A DNA stretch of 64,000 nt from assembly GCF_012927445.1 (NCBI RefSeq), contig NZ_JABBPD010000004.1, forward strand, positions 1,027,039-1,091,038, written 5' to 3'. The number at the start of each line of letters is the position of its first letter. The stretch's first letter is position 1. Positions 10,077 to 18,665 of the stretch are shown piece by piece. The translations under genes and the position numbers were made by a program. The notes below the pieces were generated by a model. That model was given only the letters and a program-made list of their open reading frames with translations, did no database searches and was not told where the DNA came from. This DNA is from Rhodoferax sp. GTDB lineage: Bacteria; Pseudomonadota; Gammaproteobacteria; Burkholderiales; Burkholderiaceae_C.

Positions 10077-10544
10077 TCACAACGGCCGGCTCATCACCAC
10101 CGCGTCTTCGCGCTGGCCTTGGACGGCGGGGTAGTAGTTTTTGCGCAGACCGACCCGGCCAAAACCCTGGCTTTCGTAGACCTTCATGGCGCGCAGGTTA
10201 CCGACCCGCACTTCCAGCCAGAGCCAGTCGGCGCGCTGGCCTTTGGCCCAGATCGACAGGGCATCCAGCATGACGCGGGCCCAGCCCTGGCGCTGGTAGT
10301 CGGGGTCCACCGTGATGTTGAGCAAATGCACCTCGTCCACCCCTTTCATGGCGACAAAATAACCGAGCAGGGTGTCGCCGCCCAGCAGCAACTGGGCCTC
10401 GTAGCCGGAGGCAAGGGTGTCGACGAAATTGTTGCGCGACCAGGGATGGGCGTAGGCCCGCTGCTCCACGCTCAACACCGCCTCCAGGTTGTGCAGCGCC
10501 AGCGGTTCAAAGCGGGCTTCGATCGATTTAAGAACGGCACTCAC
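10077..10544 (-). CDS. rimI: Ribosomal protein bS18 alanine N-acetyltransferase
   Basis: This GNAT-fold enzyme of 155 residues acetylates the N-terminal alanine of ribosomal protein bS18 with acetyl-CoA. The acetyl-CoA loop is visible in LLNITVDPDYQRQGWARVML (Q/RxxGxA type), followed by LEVRVGNLRAMKVYESQGF. The start is GTG 10544; its GTGA overlaps the tsaB stop codon, indicating translational coupling. The frame stays open upstream to 10862, but that part is tsaB read out of frame. The tsaB-rimI pairing is common in proteobacteria. Confidence 0.93.
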   Translation of the reverse strand: MSAVLKSIEARFEPLALHNLEAVLSVEQRAYAHPWSRNNFVDTLASGYEAQLLLGGDTLLGYFVAMKGVDEVHLLNITVDPDYQRQGWARVMLDALSIWAKGQRADWLWLEVRVGNLRAMKVYESQGFGRVGLRKNYYPAVQGQREDAVVMSRPL

Positions 10545-11293
10545 AGCGCCGCCTTCTCTGCAGCCTTCTCCGCCGCCCGCTCCAGCGTGGTTTTGGCGAC
10601 TTTGTCGCGGATGTAGATCGGCAGGGCCTGGTCCGCCGGCACCGCGCCACCGGCGGCCAGCAGCGCCGGCGCCAGACGCAGCAGGGCGCTGGCGGTCGGC
10701 AAGGCGTCCACGCGATGCACCATGGGAACCACCAGGGACGAGGCGAACGGAGCGGGCAAGCGCGCGCCATAGGTGGCAAAAACATTGCCGGCCTGCGAGT
10801 AGTCCGGCTCGCACACCAGGGCTTCGGGGTGAATCAGGCTGTAGCCCCCGACCTGCGTCCACTGCCCGCTCTCAAAAACGTAGCTGCCGACGTAAATTTC
10901 GTCCATGCGGGCGTCCAGCAGGGCTGTGACCTGGTAGCGCGCCCATTCGGCGACCTGTTGCCAGCGCGCTTCTTCGGCCACGGCGAGCAGGGTGGCGATC
11001 GGCAAGACCTTGACTTGGGCGCCAAAAGCCAGCCCCTGCGCCACCGCGCAGGCGGTACGCAAGCCGGTGAACGAACCCGGGCCGCAGCCAAAGGCGATGG
11101 CGTCCAGCTGGCCGAATTGCAGCCCGGCCTGCGTCATCAGGCGCTGAATGACCGGAATCAGGTGGGCCGAGGTCAACGCGCCGCCGAGGGCGGTGTGCTG
11201 CCAAGTCCGCGGCGCCTGGCCCGTGCCGGCCCCGCTACGCTGCACGGCAACCGACATCATGTCGGTGCTGGTGTCAAAGGCGAGCAGATTCAT
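10541..11293 (-). CDS. tsaB: tRNA t6A37 threonylcarbamoyltransferase complex dimerization subunit TsaB
   Basis: TsaB is the scaffold partner of TsaD and TsaE in formation of N6-threonylcarbamoyladenosine at position 37 of ANN-decoding tRNAs. The 250-residue protein begins MNLLAFDTSTDMMSVAV and has the typical GPGSFTGLRTACAVAQGLAFG segment. ATG 11293 has GAGGTG seven bases upstream and is favoured over an in-frame start at 11338. The stop overlaps the rimI GTG. The Sua5/TsaC gene for the first t6A step lies 4.5 kb away on the same strand. Confidence 0.94.
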   Translation of the reverse strand: MNLLAFDTSTDMMSVAVQRSGAGTGQAPRTWQHTALGGALTSAHLIPVIQRLMTQAGLQFGQLDAIAFGCGPGSFTGLRTACAVAQGLAFGAQVKVLPIATLLAVAEEARWQQVAEWARYQVTALLDARMDEIYVGSYVFESGQWTQVGGYSLIHPEALVCEPDYSQAGNVFATYGARLPAPFASSLVVPMVHRVDALPTASALLRLAPALLAAGGAVPADQALPIYIRDKVAKTTLERAAEKAAEKAAL

Positions 11294-11353
11294 CGCCCCA
11301 CCTCGTGACCCAGTGCCGCACCCTGCTTCATCGTCCAACCCGTAATAATATTC

Positions 11354-11410
11354 ATAAAATCAGCCTCTAGCCCCCGCTGCACCTGCGCGAGTAGCTTCTT
11401 TTTTAATAGC
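11354..11410 (-). repeat. 57-bp palindromic element, copy 3 (forms 3' end of eamA)
   Basis: The minus strand reads GCTATTAAAAAAGAAGC, then CGCGCAGG and GGGGGCTAGAGGCTGA at the family spacing. It is in the eamA sense and codon-aligned at base 1. The TGA within AGAGGCTGA is the eamA stop codon, so the final 16 residues of that protein come from the element. Confidence 0.85.
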
Positions 11411-12391
11411 AAGCGGCGGCGCCACCCGCACGCCAAACAGAATGCCGATGGTCACCAGCGCCAGGCCGGCCGCCAGATTCCAGTACAGCGGCTCGCCCAA
11501 AAACAGCACCGCGCCCAAGGCCGACAGCCCCGGCACCAGCGCCGTGATCATGGTGGAGCGCACCGGGCCAAAGTGCTGGATCATCTTGGTGAAGGTGATG
11601 CCGGAGATCACCACCGAACCCCAGCCCTGGAACATGGCATGGAACAACACTTCTTTCAGCGGGGCGGTGAACACATGCCCCACCACGACCTGCCCGAGCG
11701 TCAGCGCCGCGTAGACCGGCACATAAGTGACAAAAGCAAAGGCCGTGATGGCGATGGTGGCGCGCACCGCATCCAGCGCATGGTGGCGCGCCAGCACGCT
11801 GTAGGCGGACCAGCACAGTGCCGCCGTCATGAACAGCACGTCGCCCTTCCAGACCTCGCCGCCATCAAAAGCGTGCAACAGGCTGGCGCCGCCCACCATC
11901 AGGTCGCCCAGCACAATAAAGGCCAGCCCCAGCGCACGCAACGGCGTGATGTGGTCGCGCAGCACGACCACCGCCAGCAGGGCGGTCCACAGCGGCAGAC
12001 TGCCCGGCATCAAGACCGAGGCGTGCGCCGCCGGGGCAAAGACAAAGCCGCTGTACGCCAGCAGCGCATACAGCAGTCCGCCAAACAGGCCGACCGTGGC
12101 GGTCACCTTGAGCGAGAGCGGCGACAGCCCCAGCAGCGATGACTGCCCGACGCCACGGTCCCGATCCCGGACCACCAGCCACGCGCCCCACGGCAGCAGC
12201 ACCAGGCTGGCGCCGACGATGCGGCAAAAGGCAATGTCAAACGGCGTCAGACTGCCGCCGCGCGCCGGGTCAGCCGAGGCGCGGGCGATGATGATGAAGG
12301 CGGTCCAGATCAGCACCGTGACGGCGGCGGCGGCCAGGCCAATCGTGCGCGGTGAAAAACCGCTGGAAGCATGGCGGGAGGAGGAGTGCAT
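11360..12391 (-). CDS. DMT-superfamily (EamA) inner-membrane transporter
   Basis: The protein has 343 residues, with about ten hydrophobic helices in two EamA repeats (roughly residues 20-165 and 190-325), the arrangement of drug/metabolite exporters. The substrate is unknown. Its C-terminus (IKKEATRAGAAGARG) and stop codon lie inside a 57-bp repeat copy, so the tail is probably not a conserved part of the family. ATG 12391 lies 57 bp from the divergent dacB start, so the two share a promoter region. The gap to tsaB downstream is 66 bp. Confidence 0.88.
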   Translation of the reverse strand: MHSSSRHASSGFSPRTIGLAAAAVTVLIWTAFIIIARASADPARGGSLTPFDIAFCRIVGASLVLLPWGAWLVVRDRDRGVGQSSLLGLSPLSLKVTATVGLFGGLLYALLAYSGFVFAPAAHASVLMPGSLPLWTALLAVVVLRDHITPLRALGLAFIVLGDLMVGGASLLHAFDGGEVWKGDVLFMTAALCWSAYSVLARHHALDAVRATIAITAFAFVTYVPVYAALTLGQVVVGHVFTAPLKEVLFHAMFQGWGSVVISGITFTKMIQHFGPVRSTMITALVPGLSALGAVLFLGEPLYWNLAAGLALVTIGILFGVRVAPPLAIKKEATRAGAAGARG

Positions 12392-12448
12392 CCCCCCATT
12401 ATCCGTGGGCGCCCCAGTCGCCGGCTGATGCGGTCGGATAATCAGCCC

Positions 12449-13969
12449 ATGTCTTTACCCCAATGCCTGCTGGGCGCCGTGGCTTCCCTGTTGTGTGGCC
12501 TGGCGCTGGCCCAAAACCTTCCTCCTGAAGTGGATACCGCCCTGGCCCGCGCCCGGATTCCGCGCGACGCCATCACCCTGCTGGTGGTCGATGCCGAGGG
12601 CAGACTGCCGCCGCGACTGAGCCACCGCGCCAACGTGCCGGTCAACCCGGCCTCGGTCATGAAGCTGGTGACCACCTACGCCGCGCTGGACCTGCTGGGG
12701 CCGGCCTACACCTGGCGCACGCCGGTGTTTGTGGAAGGGGCGGTGCGCGAAGGCACCTTGTTTGGCAACCTGTACATCAAGGGCCAGGGCGACCCCAAAC
12801 TGGTGGTCGAGCGCCTGTGGCTGCTGCTGCGCCGGGTCCAGGGTCTGGGCATCCGGCACATCGCGGGCGACATCGTGCTGGACCGCAGCGCCTTTGAGGC
12901 GATCGACACCGACCCGGCCAGCTTTGACGACGAGCCCTTGCGCCCTTACAACGCCACGCCGGAGGCCCTGCTGCTCAACTTCAAATCGGTCGCCATGACC
13001 TTTGTGCCGGACCTCACCGCCAACCTGGCGCAGGTTTATTTTGAGCCGCCCTTGGCCGGGGTGCAGATGCAAACCAGCGTGCCGCTGTCGGAAGGCGAAT
13101 GCGGCAACTACCGGGCGGCGTTGCAGCCCGACTTCTCGGATACGTCCCGCATCCTGTTTGCCGGCGCGTACCCGGCCAGCTGCAGCGAGAAGATCTGGTC
13201 GGTCGCCTACCCTGACCCGAAACGCTACAGCGTGCGCGCCGTGGCAGGCTTGTGGCGCGAGATGGGTGGCCAGTTGGCCGGCAGCGTGCGGGAAGGCCGC
13301 GTGCCCGCGCTGCCGGTGATGCAGGCGGCGACCCAGAATTCGCCACTGGTGCTGCCGCTGCAGCCCCAACTGCAGCCGGTGTTTGAAAGCGTCTCGCCGC
13401 CGCTGGCCGAGGTGATCCGTGACATCAACAAGTACAGCAACAACGTGATGGCGCAACAAGTGTTCCTGACGCTCAGTCTGCCCACCCGCCCGCAGAACGG
13501 CAACCTCTCCAGCGCCCTGAGCACGCTTACGGCCGCCAGCGAGCTACCCCAACCGGCCTCGCGCGAAGCCTCCCGCGAGGTGGTGCGCCGCTGGTGGAAA
13601 GAACGCATCGGCGCAGTCGACGCCCCGACGCTGGACAACGGTGCCGGCCTGTCACGCAACGCCCGCATCAGCGCCCAGGCACTGGCGCGCCTGCTGCAAA
13701 CCGCCTACCTGTCGCCGTTGATGCCGGAGCTGATGTCCTCGCTGCCGATCACCGGCGTGGATGGCACGCTCAAGCGCCGCCGCACCATGCTCCAAGGCAG
13801 CGCCCACCTGAAAACCGGCAGCCTGCGCGATGTTGTGGCGGTGGCCGGCTATGTGCATGCGGCCAGCGGCAAACGCTATGTGCTGGTCGCCATTGCCAAC
13901 CACCCGAACGCCGCCGCCGCCCGCCCCGCCTTTGAAGCGCTGCTGGACTGGACGGCGAAGGACAATTGA
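12449..13969 (+). CDS. dacB: D-alanyl-D-alanine carboxypeptidase/endopeptidase (PBP4 family)
   Basis: PBP4 trims and cleaves peptidoglycan cross-links in the periplasm. The 506-residue protein begins with a signal peptide (cleavage expected near GLALA-QNLPP). All three penicillin-binding motifs are present: SVMK at about residues 68-71 (nucleophile serine), SNN near 330 and KTG near 455. The long insertion between SxxK and SxN is typical of class-C low-molecular-mass PBPs. ATG 12449 (MSLPQCLLG) was chosen because it starts directly at the signal peptide; the longer frame to 12371 overlaps eamA. Confidence 0.94.
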   Translation: MSLPQCLLGAVASLLCGLALAQNLPPEVDTALARARIPRDAITLLVVDAEGRLPPRLSHRANVPVNPASVMKLVTTYAALDLLGPAYTWRTPVFVEGAVREGTLFGNLYIKGQGDPKLVVERLWLLLRRVQGLGIRHIAGDIVLDRSAFEAIDTDPASFDDEPLRPYNATPEALLLNFKSVAMTFVPDLTANLAQVYFEPPLAGVQMQTSVPLSEGECGNYRAALQPDFSDTSRILFAGAYPASCSEKIWSVAYPDPKRYSVRAVAGLWREMGGQLAGSVREGRVPALPVMQAATQNSPLVLPLQPQLQPVFESVSPPLAEVIRDINKYSNNVMAQQVFLTLSLPTRPQNGNLSSALSTLTAASELPQPASREASREVVRRWWKERIGAVDAPTLDNGAGLSRNARISAQALARLLQTAYLSPLMPELMSSLPITGVDGTLKRRRTMLQGSAHLKTGSLRDVVAVAGYVHAASGKRYVLVAIANHPNAAAARPAFEALLDWTAKDN

Positions 13970-14017
13970 GCCCCCGATCAGCCCGCCGCTTGAGCCTCAA
14001 CCCCAACTGCCCGCGCC

Positions 14018-14272
14018 ATGACCCTCTCTGAACTCATCGGCTATGTTGCCGCCTTTCTCACCACTGCCAGCTTTGTGCCGCAGGCGTGGCACACCTTTCA
14101 AACACGCGACGTGCGCGGCATCTCGCTCGGCATGTACAGCGTGTTCACCGCCGGCGTGGCCTGCTGGCTGGTCTATGGTTGGCTGCTGGGCGCCTGGCCG
14201 ATCGTGATCGCCAACTGCATCACGCTGGCCCTGGCGGCGACGATTTTGGTGATGAAACTGCGCTACCGGTAA
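14018..14272 (+). CDS. SemiSWEET/PQ-loop small sugar transporter-like protein
   Basis: The 84-residue protein has three predicted helices and the PQ signature in helix 1 (ASFVPQAWHTFQTRDVRGIS). Bacterial SemiSWEETs of this size dimerise to form a sugar uniporter. The gene follows dacB by 48 bp on the same strand, so co-transcription is possible, but a functional link is not evident. The length fits the family and no residues appear missing. The substrate is not assignable. Confidence 0.85.
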   Translation: MTLSELIGYVAAFLTTASFVPQAWHTFQTRDVRGISLGMYSVFTAGVACWLVYGWLLGAWPIVIANCITLALAATILVMKLRYR

Positions 14273-14440
14273 GCGATTCAGATCAAGCCACAGGCCATGG
14301 AGTGGCTCGTTTTTACAACAACGGGGGTTTACCCCAGTGAGCTCCAGATTGGTAGCGACGTACCATCAGTATAGAAAATAGCACGACCATACTATTCCAT
14401 GTATTTGCTACTTTCTACCTACTAATTTTGGAGAAAAAGA

Positions 14441-15721
14441 ATGACACGTGTGACCAACATGAAACTGATTCCAGCGCTGTGCATGGGCCTGTTTGCGAGC
14501 TACGCATCGGCCTCCGGTTTTCAACTGATTGAACAAAACGCCAGTGGCCTCGGCAATGCCTACGCCGGCTCGGCGGCGGTGGCCGAGAACGCCAGCACCA
14601 TTTTTTACAATCCGGCCGGCATGACGCAGTTGCAAGACCGTGAAATTTCCGGTGGCTTGGTGGCGGTGGGGACCAGTTTCAAGTTTTCTGACAATGGCTC
14701 CCGCACTGGCTCGCTGGCGGGCAATGGCGGTGACGGCGGTGGTTGGGGCTTCGTTCCCAATGCTTATATGTCCTGGGCCATGAACAAGGACTTGTACCTT
14801 GGTGTCGGCTTCGGGGCTCCGTTTGGTCTGAAAACCGAATACAGCAACCCTTGGGCCGGCGCCGCCCAGTCCACTCTTTTTGACATCAAAACCTACAACG
14901 TCAATCCGTCGATCGCTTACCGCGTGAATCAGGCCTTTTCGATTGGCGGCGGTCTGAATTGGCAACGCATGACGGCAGATTACGGCCGTCAAGTTGGTGT
15001 TGCATCAGTCTTTGCTCTTTCACCGCTGAAGCTGAATCTTGAGGGTGACTCCTGGGGCTGGAACGTCGGCGGCTTGTTTACCCTCTCACCGGCTACCAAG
15101 GTCGGCGTTTCTTACCGCTCGGCGGTCAGTTATGACCTCACCGGCAACATCAATGTCACCGGCCCAAATGCAGGCCTTAATACGCTGGGCACCAGCGCTG
15201 CGAAAGCCAGCGTGAAGCTGCCAGACACTTTGATTCTCAGCGGCACGCATCAACTGAACAACAAGTGGCAGATGTTGGGCGATCTGTCATGGACCGGTTG
15301 GAGCAGCATTCCGAAAATTGACGTGATTCGTACTTCTGGAGCTGGTACCGGTACAACGGCACAAACGCTGGACACCGACTTTCAAGATACTTGGCGCGTG
15401 GCGATCGGTGCCAATTACCAGTACACCGATGCCGTCAAGCTGAAATTCGGCATTGCTTATGACCAGACCCCGGTCAAGGGCGCGGCGACTCGTCTCGTCT
15501 CGCTGCCGGACAATGACCGCACCTGGTTCTCAGCGGGTGCCCAGTGGACGCCGAGCAAAGGCTCCACTCTTGATTTCGGTGTTTCATATCTGTATCTCAA
15601 GGATGCCACCATCGATAACAACCAGACTAACGTTGATCCGACAAAAAATCGCGGCCGTGTCACCGGCACCTACAACGACAGCGCCTGGCTCCTGGGCGTT
15701 CAATATTCGATGGCCTTCTGA
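14441..15721 (+). CDS. OmpP1/FadL/TodX-family outer-membrane transporter
   Basis: FadL-type beta-barrels let long-chain fatty acids or other hydrophobic compounds enter through the outer membrane. The 426-residue protein has a signal peptide ending near SYASA-SGFQL, then the family hallmark GFQLIEQNASGLGNAYAGSA and AENASTIFYNPAGMT. It ends in phenylalanine with an alternating amphipathic pattern, as expected for a barrel. ATG 14441 has GGAGA eight bases upstream; ATG 14459 is possible but less well placed. The 168-bp leader is AT-richer than the surroundings and likely carries its promoter. A strong terminator follows. Confidence 0.93.
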   Translation: MTRVTNMKLIPALCMGLFASYASASGFQLIEQNASGLGNAYAGSAAVAENASTIFYNPAGMTQLQDREISGGLVAVGTSFKFSDNGSRTGSLAGNGGDGGGWGFVPNAYMSWAMNKDLYLGVGFGAPFGLKTEYSNPWAGAAQSTLFDIKTYNVNPSIAYRVNQAFSIGGGLNWQRMTADYGRQVGVASVFALSPLKLNLEGDSWGWNVGGLFTLSPATKVGVSYRSAVSYDLTGNINVTGPNAGLNTLGTSAAKASVKLPDTLILSGTHQLNNKWQMLGDLSWTGWSSIPKIDVIRTSGAGTGTTAQTLDTDFQDTWRVAIGANYQYTDAVKLKFGIAYDQTPVKGAATRLVSLPDNDRTWFSAGAQWTPSKGSTLDFGVSYLYLKDATIDNNQTNVDPTKNRGRVTGTYNDSAWLLGVQYSMAF

Positions 15722-15739
15722 TCGGCTCTTTCGCTTGAC

Positions 15740-15766
15740 AAAAAGCCCCGCTCTGCGGGGCTTTTT
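15740..15766. terminator. Bidirectional intrinsic terminator between fadL-type gene and tsaC
   Basis: A 12-bp perfect stem (arms 15740-15751 and 15755-15766, AAAAAGCCCCGC with its complement) has a three-base TCT loop and T-runs on both strands. It serves the converging genes ending at 15721 (plus) and 15787 (minus). Confidence 0.93.
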
Positions 15767-15786
15767 TACGTCTGCGGCTGGCTTGC

Positions 15787-16842
15787 TCAGTGGGCCGACG
15801 CCCGTTGCAGCCGATCCCGCACCCCATCCCACGCCGGGGTGTCGGGCAGCGTCTCAATCCAGATCAGCTGGACGCCCTGGGCATCCAACTCACGCAGTAC
15901 CGCAAACAGCTGTTGCGCGGTGGCCGCCGCATCGTCGGGCATGCGCCGGCGCAGCACTTTGGAGGAGCGGGTTTTCAAAATGGCGCGGGAATAAGTGGCA
16001 ATCGTCGGGCTGGTCGCATTGACATCGCCAGTGGTCGTTTTCGCGTCCTTGGCGGCGGCAGCGTCCAGGCCGTCACCCAACAGGTCAAGCGCCGTCTGCA
16101 ACGCTTGCGCATCCATCAGCCGCACCTTCGCCTTGGGTGCGTAATGCGACTCCAGGGTCCCAGAGGCCCGGGGCGCAGGCTCAGCCTGCGTCGACAGCTC
16201 ATCTTTTAACAGCACGTTCAAACCACATACCGCCTGCACCTGCTCGCGCGAAATAGCGCCGGGGCGCAGCAGCACCGGCACCCCGCGCGTGCAGTCGATG
16301 ATGGTGGACTCGATGCCGACCGTGCACGGGCCGCCGTCCAGAATCAGCAGGTCCGCACCAAATTCGCCTTGCACATGCTGGGCGGTGGTGGGGCTGACGC
16401 GGCCAAACTGGTTGGCGCTGGGCGCGGCAACGCCCCAGACTTGTTGGGCCAGGCACGCTTTGAGCAGCGCCTGCGCCACCGGATGCGACGGGCAGCGCAG
16501 GCCGATGGAGTTTTGGCCACCAGCCGCCGCTGTCGCCACACCCTCGCGGCGCGGCAAGATCAAAGTCAGCGGACCGGGCCAGAAGGCCTGGATGAGCTGA
16601 TGGGCAAAGTCCGGCACCTGGGCGGCAAAGTGCGCTACGCCCGCCTCGTTCAGCACATGGACGATCAGCGGGTGATCGGCCGGGCGGCCTTTGGCGCTGA
16701 AAATCTTGGCAATCGCCGCGTCGTTTTCGGCGTCGGCGGCCAAGCCGTACACGGTCTCGGTCGGCAAGCCCAGCAGTTCACCGGCCCGGATGCACGCTGC
16801 GGCAGCCGCGATGGCTTCCGCCGCGAATCCATCCAGAATCAT
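15787..16842 (-). CDS. tsaC: L-threonylcarbamoyladenylate synthase, Sua5 type
   Basis: This enzyme makes threonylcarbamoyl-AMP from threonine, bicarbonate and ATP for tRNA t6A modification. The 351-residue length shows the two-domain Sua5 form: a YrdC catalytic domain (about 1-200; PTETVYGLAADA, KGRPADHPLIVHV, STIIDC) and a C-terminal Sua5 domain (about 230-351). ATG 16842 (MILDGFAAE) matches the usual start; a TTG at 16860 that overlaps the purK stop as TTGA, with GAGG before it, is an alternative. It lies downstream of purK, probably in the purE-purK-tsaC unit, and ends at the shared terminator. Confidence 0.93.
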   Translation of the reverse strand: MILDGFAAEAIAAAAACIRAGELLGLPTETVYGLAADAENDAAIAKIFSAKGRPADHPLIVHVLNEAGVAHFAAQVPDFAHQLIQAFWPGPLTLILPRREGVATAAAGGQNSIGLRCPSHPVAQALLKACLAQQVWGVAAPSANQFGRVSPTTAQHVQGEFGADLLILDGGPCTVGIESTIIDCTRGVPVLLRPGAISREQVQAVCGLNVLLKDELSTQAEPAPRASGTLESHYAPKAKVRLMDAQALQTALDLLGDGLDAAAAKDAKTTTGDVNATSPTIATYSRAILKTRSSKVLRRRMPDDAAATAQQLFAVLRELDAQGVQLIWIETLPDTPAWDGVRDRLQRASAH

Positions 16843-16856
16843 GACGGAGTCCGCAC

Positions 16857-18137
16857 TCAAAACGCCTCAATTCCCAGAATCGCCGCTGCCGCCAACGCGG
16901 TGGCGCGCACCTCGGCCACGCTCGCGCCGGTGAGGGTCAGGTGCCCCATCTTGCGGCCCTTGCTGGCGGTGAGCTTGCCGTACAGGTGCAGGTGCGCGCC
17001 GGGCAAGGCCAGCACCTGGTCCCACGCGGGCGAGGCGCCTTCCACCCACAAATCACCCAGCAAATTGAGCATGATGGCCGGACTGTGCTGGCGCGGCTGC
17101 ACCAGCGGCAAGCCGGCCAGCGTGCGCACCTGCAGGTCAAACTGCGACAGGTCGCAGGCGTCCAGGCTGTAGTGGCCGCTGTTGTGCGGACGCGGCGCCA
17201 TTTCGTTGACGATCAAGCCGCCCAGCGCCGTGGCTTCGGCGGTGCCCTCTTGCAGCACGAAAAACTCGACGCACAGCACCCCCACGTACTGCAGCTCATC
17301 CGCTATCGCTTTAGTAGCAGCTACCGCACGTTCTGCAAGGGCTGCAGGCACATTTCCTTCATAAGCCGAGGTCACCGCCAGAATGCCCTCGCGGTGCAGG
17401 TTAAGCTGCACCGGCAGGTTGACCATGCTGCCGTCCCAGCCGCGCGCCACGATTACCGAACACTCGGCTTGCAGCGGCAGCATTTTTTCCAGCACGCAGG
17501 TCACGCCCTTGAGTTCGGCCCAGGCCGCCGCCAACTCAGTGCGGTTTGTGACGCGGACCTGGCCCTTGCCGTCGTAGCCCATGCGCGCGGTTTTGACGAT
17601 ACTGGGCAACAAATCATCGCTCACCGCCGCCAGTTGCGCCGCCGACCCGATCACCGCATACGGCGCACACGGCACGCCGCAGCGCACAAAATGCGCTTTC
17701 TCTTTAACCCGGTCTTGCGCAATGCCGACCGCTTCGGCACTCGGTGCCACCGGCCGGGCAGCGCCCAGTGTCATCAGGGCGGGCGCCGGTACGTTTTCAA
17801 ACTCGGTGGTGATGGCCGCGCAACGCTGCATCAGCTGCGTCAGCCCCTGTTCGTCCAGGTAATCGGTCTGGATGTGATAGTGGCTGACCAAGCCGGCCGG
17901 ACTGATCACATCGGGGTCCAGCACCACGGTGAAGTAGCCCATCGCCTGCGCCGCCTGCACAAACATGCGGCCCAGCTGACCGCCACCCATCACGCCGAGC
18001 GTGGTTTGCTGGCCGTTGCTGGAACTGCCGGGAAGGAATGTAGCTCCCACGCTGGTCGCTTTGCGTACTGCGCTGCCCCCCGAGGGGGTCGTGCCTTGCT
18101 TGGGGCGGCCCGGCGCGGCGGCGTCTTGCCCGCTCAT
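16857..18137 (-). CDS. purK: N5-carboxyaminoimidazole ribonucleotide synthase
   Basis: PurK is an ATP-grasp enzyme that makes N5-CAIR from AIR, bicarbonate and ATP. The core starts near residue 46 ([13 protein letters not shown]), followed by ITTEFENVP, the ATP-grasp region ([12 protein letters not shown]) and the C-terminal [12 protein letters not shown] signature. The first 45 residues are an unusual Gly/Ser/Pro-rich leader encoded by a GC-rich repeat-like segment (18040-18121). The start ATG 18137 overlaps the purE stop as ATGA, and no other good start exists before the core. Codons around 260-278 carry a degenerate 57-bp repeat copy. Confidence 0.95.
   Translation of the reverse strand: MSGQDAAAPGRPKQGTTPSGGSAVRKATSVGATFLPGSSSNGQQTTLGVMGGGQLGRMFVQAAQAMGYFTVVLDPDVISPAGLVSHYHIQTDYLDEQGLTQLMQRCAAITTEFENVPAPALMTLGAARPVAPSAEAVGIAQDRVKEKAHFVRCGVPCAPYAVIGSAAQLAAVSDDLLPSIVKTARMGYDGKGQVRVTNRTELAAAWAELKGVTCVLEKMLPLQAECSVIVARGWDGSMVNLPVQLNLHREGILAVTSAYEGNVPAALAERAVAATKAIADELQYVGVLCVEFFVLQEGTAEATALGGLIVNEMAPRPHNSGHYSLDACDLSQFDLQVRTLAGLPLVQPRQHSPAIMLNLLGDLWVEGASPAWDQVLALPGAHLHLYGKLTASKGRKMGHLTLTGASVAEVRATALAAAAILGIEAF
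17302..17358 (+). repeat. 57-bp palindromic element, degenerate copy 4 (inside purK)
   Basis: GCTATC...TAGC at 17302-17318 is followed by GCTACCGCA and AAGGGCTGCAGGC at exactly the family spacing. It is antisense to purK and sits in the same reading frame as the other trailing-hairpin copies. Divergence is high, and the encoded helix ([15 protein letters not shown]) fits PurK without an insertion, so chance or old conversion cannot be excluded. Confidence 0.45.
18040..18121. repeat. GC-rich repeat-like segment encoding the PurK N-terminal extension
   Basis: The segment contains CCCCC at 18076-18080 facing GGGGG at 18084-18088, flanked by TGCGTACTGCGCTG and a TTGGGGCGGCCCGGCG tract. It resembles GC-rich dispersed repeats I associate with Comamonadaceae gene ends, from memory and unverified. 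Here it is translated as residues 6-33 of PurK, a leader that PurK families do not need. Confidence 0.45.
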
Positions 18138-18628
18138 AGCACGGGCGGCAGCGTCATGCCACGGGCGATTTCGGTCTGCGCGGCGCGAAAGGCCTCCAGC
18201 TTGGTGCGCAGGGCCGGGTCGTCATTGGCCAGCATGGCCACCGCAAACAGCGCCGCGTTAGCCGCACCGGCGGCGCCGATGGCAAAGGTGGCGACCGGGA
18301 TGCCCTTGGGCATTTGCACAATGCTGTGCAGCGAGTCCACGCCTGACAGATGCTTGCTGGCCACCGGCACACCCAGCACCGGCACCGTGGTTTTGGCCGC
18401 CAGCATGCCCGGCAAATGCGCCGCACCGCCGGCGCCAGCGATGATGGCTTTCAGGCCCAGGCCGACGGCCGCTTCGGCGTAGGCAAACATATCGTCCGGC
18501 ATGCGGTGCGCCGAGACCACGCGCGCGTCATGCGCAATGCCAAACTGTTGGAGAATGTGGACTGCGTGTTGCATGGTGTCCCAGTCGGAGCTGGAACCCA
18601 TGACGACGCCGATTTGAATATGTTTCAT
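18134..18628 (-). CDS. purE: N5-carboxyaminoimidazole ribonucleotide mutase
   Basis: PurE (class I) converts N5-CAIR, the PurK product, to CAIR in purine synthesis. The 164-residue protein has the substrate loop GSSSDWDTM near residues 11-19, [10 protein letters not shown] near 44-53 and the AGGAAHLPG loop. Its stop overlaps the purK start, so the two successive enzymes are translationally coupled. Only 37 bp separate its ATG from the divergent thioredoxin-TPR gene, so that short interval must hold both promoters, unless these lie inside the genes. Confidence 0.96.
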   Translation of the reverse strand: MKHIQIGVVMGSSSDWDTMQHAVHILQQFGIAHDARVVSAHRMPDDMFAYAEAAVGLGLKAIIAGAGGAAHLPGMLAAKTTVPVLGVPVASKHLSGVDSLHSIVQMPKGIPVATFAIGAAGAANAALFAVAMLANDDPALRTKLEAFRAAQTEIARGMTLPPVL

Positions 18629-18665
18629 AGTGTCGAATTTTACTTACACACCCCGAGCCAGAAAA

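Noticed and set aside
10830..10865. GGGGGCTACAGCCTGATT in tsaB (minus strand), close to the second half of the element
   Set aside because: It needs a gap of four to five bases to align, lacks the hairpin end and is in the wrong reading frame compared with all accepted coding copies.
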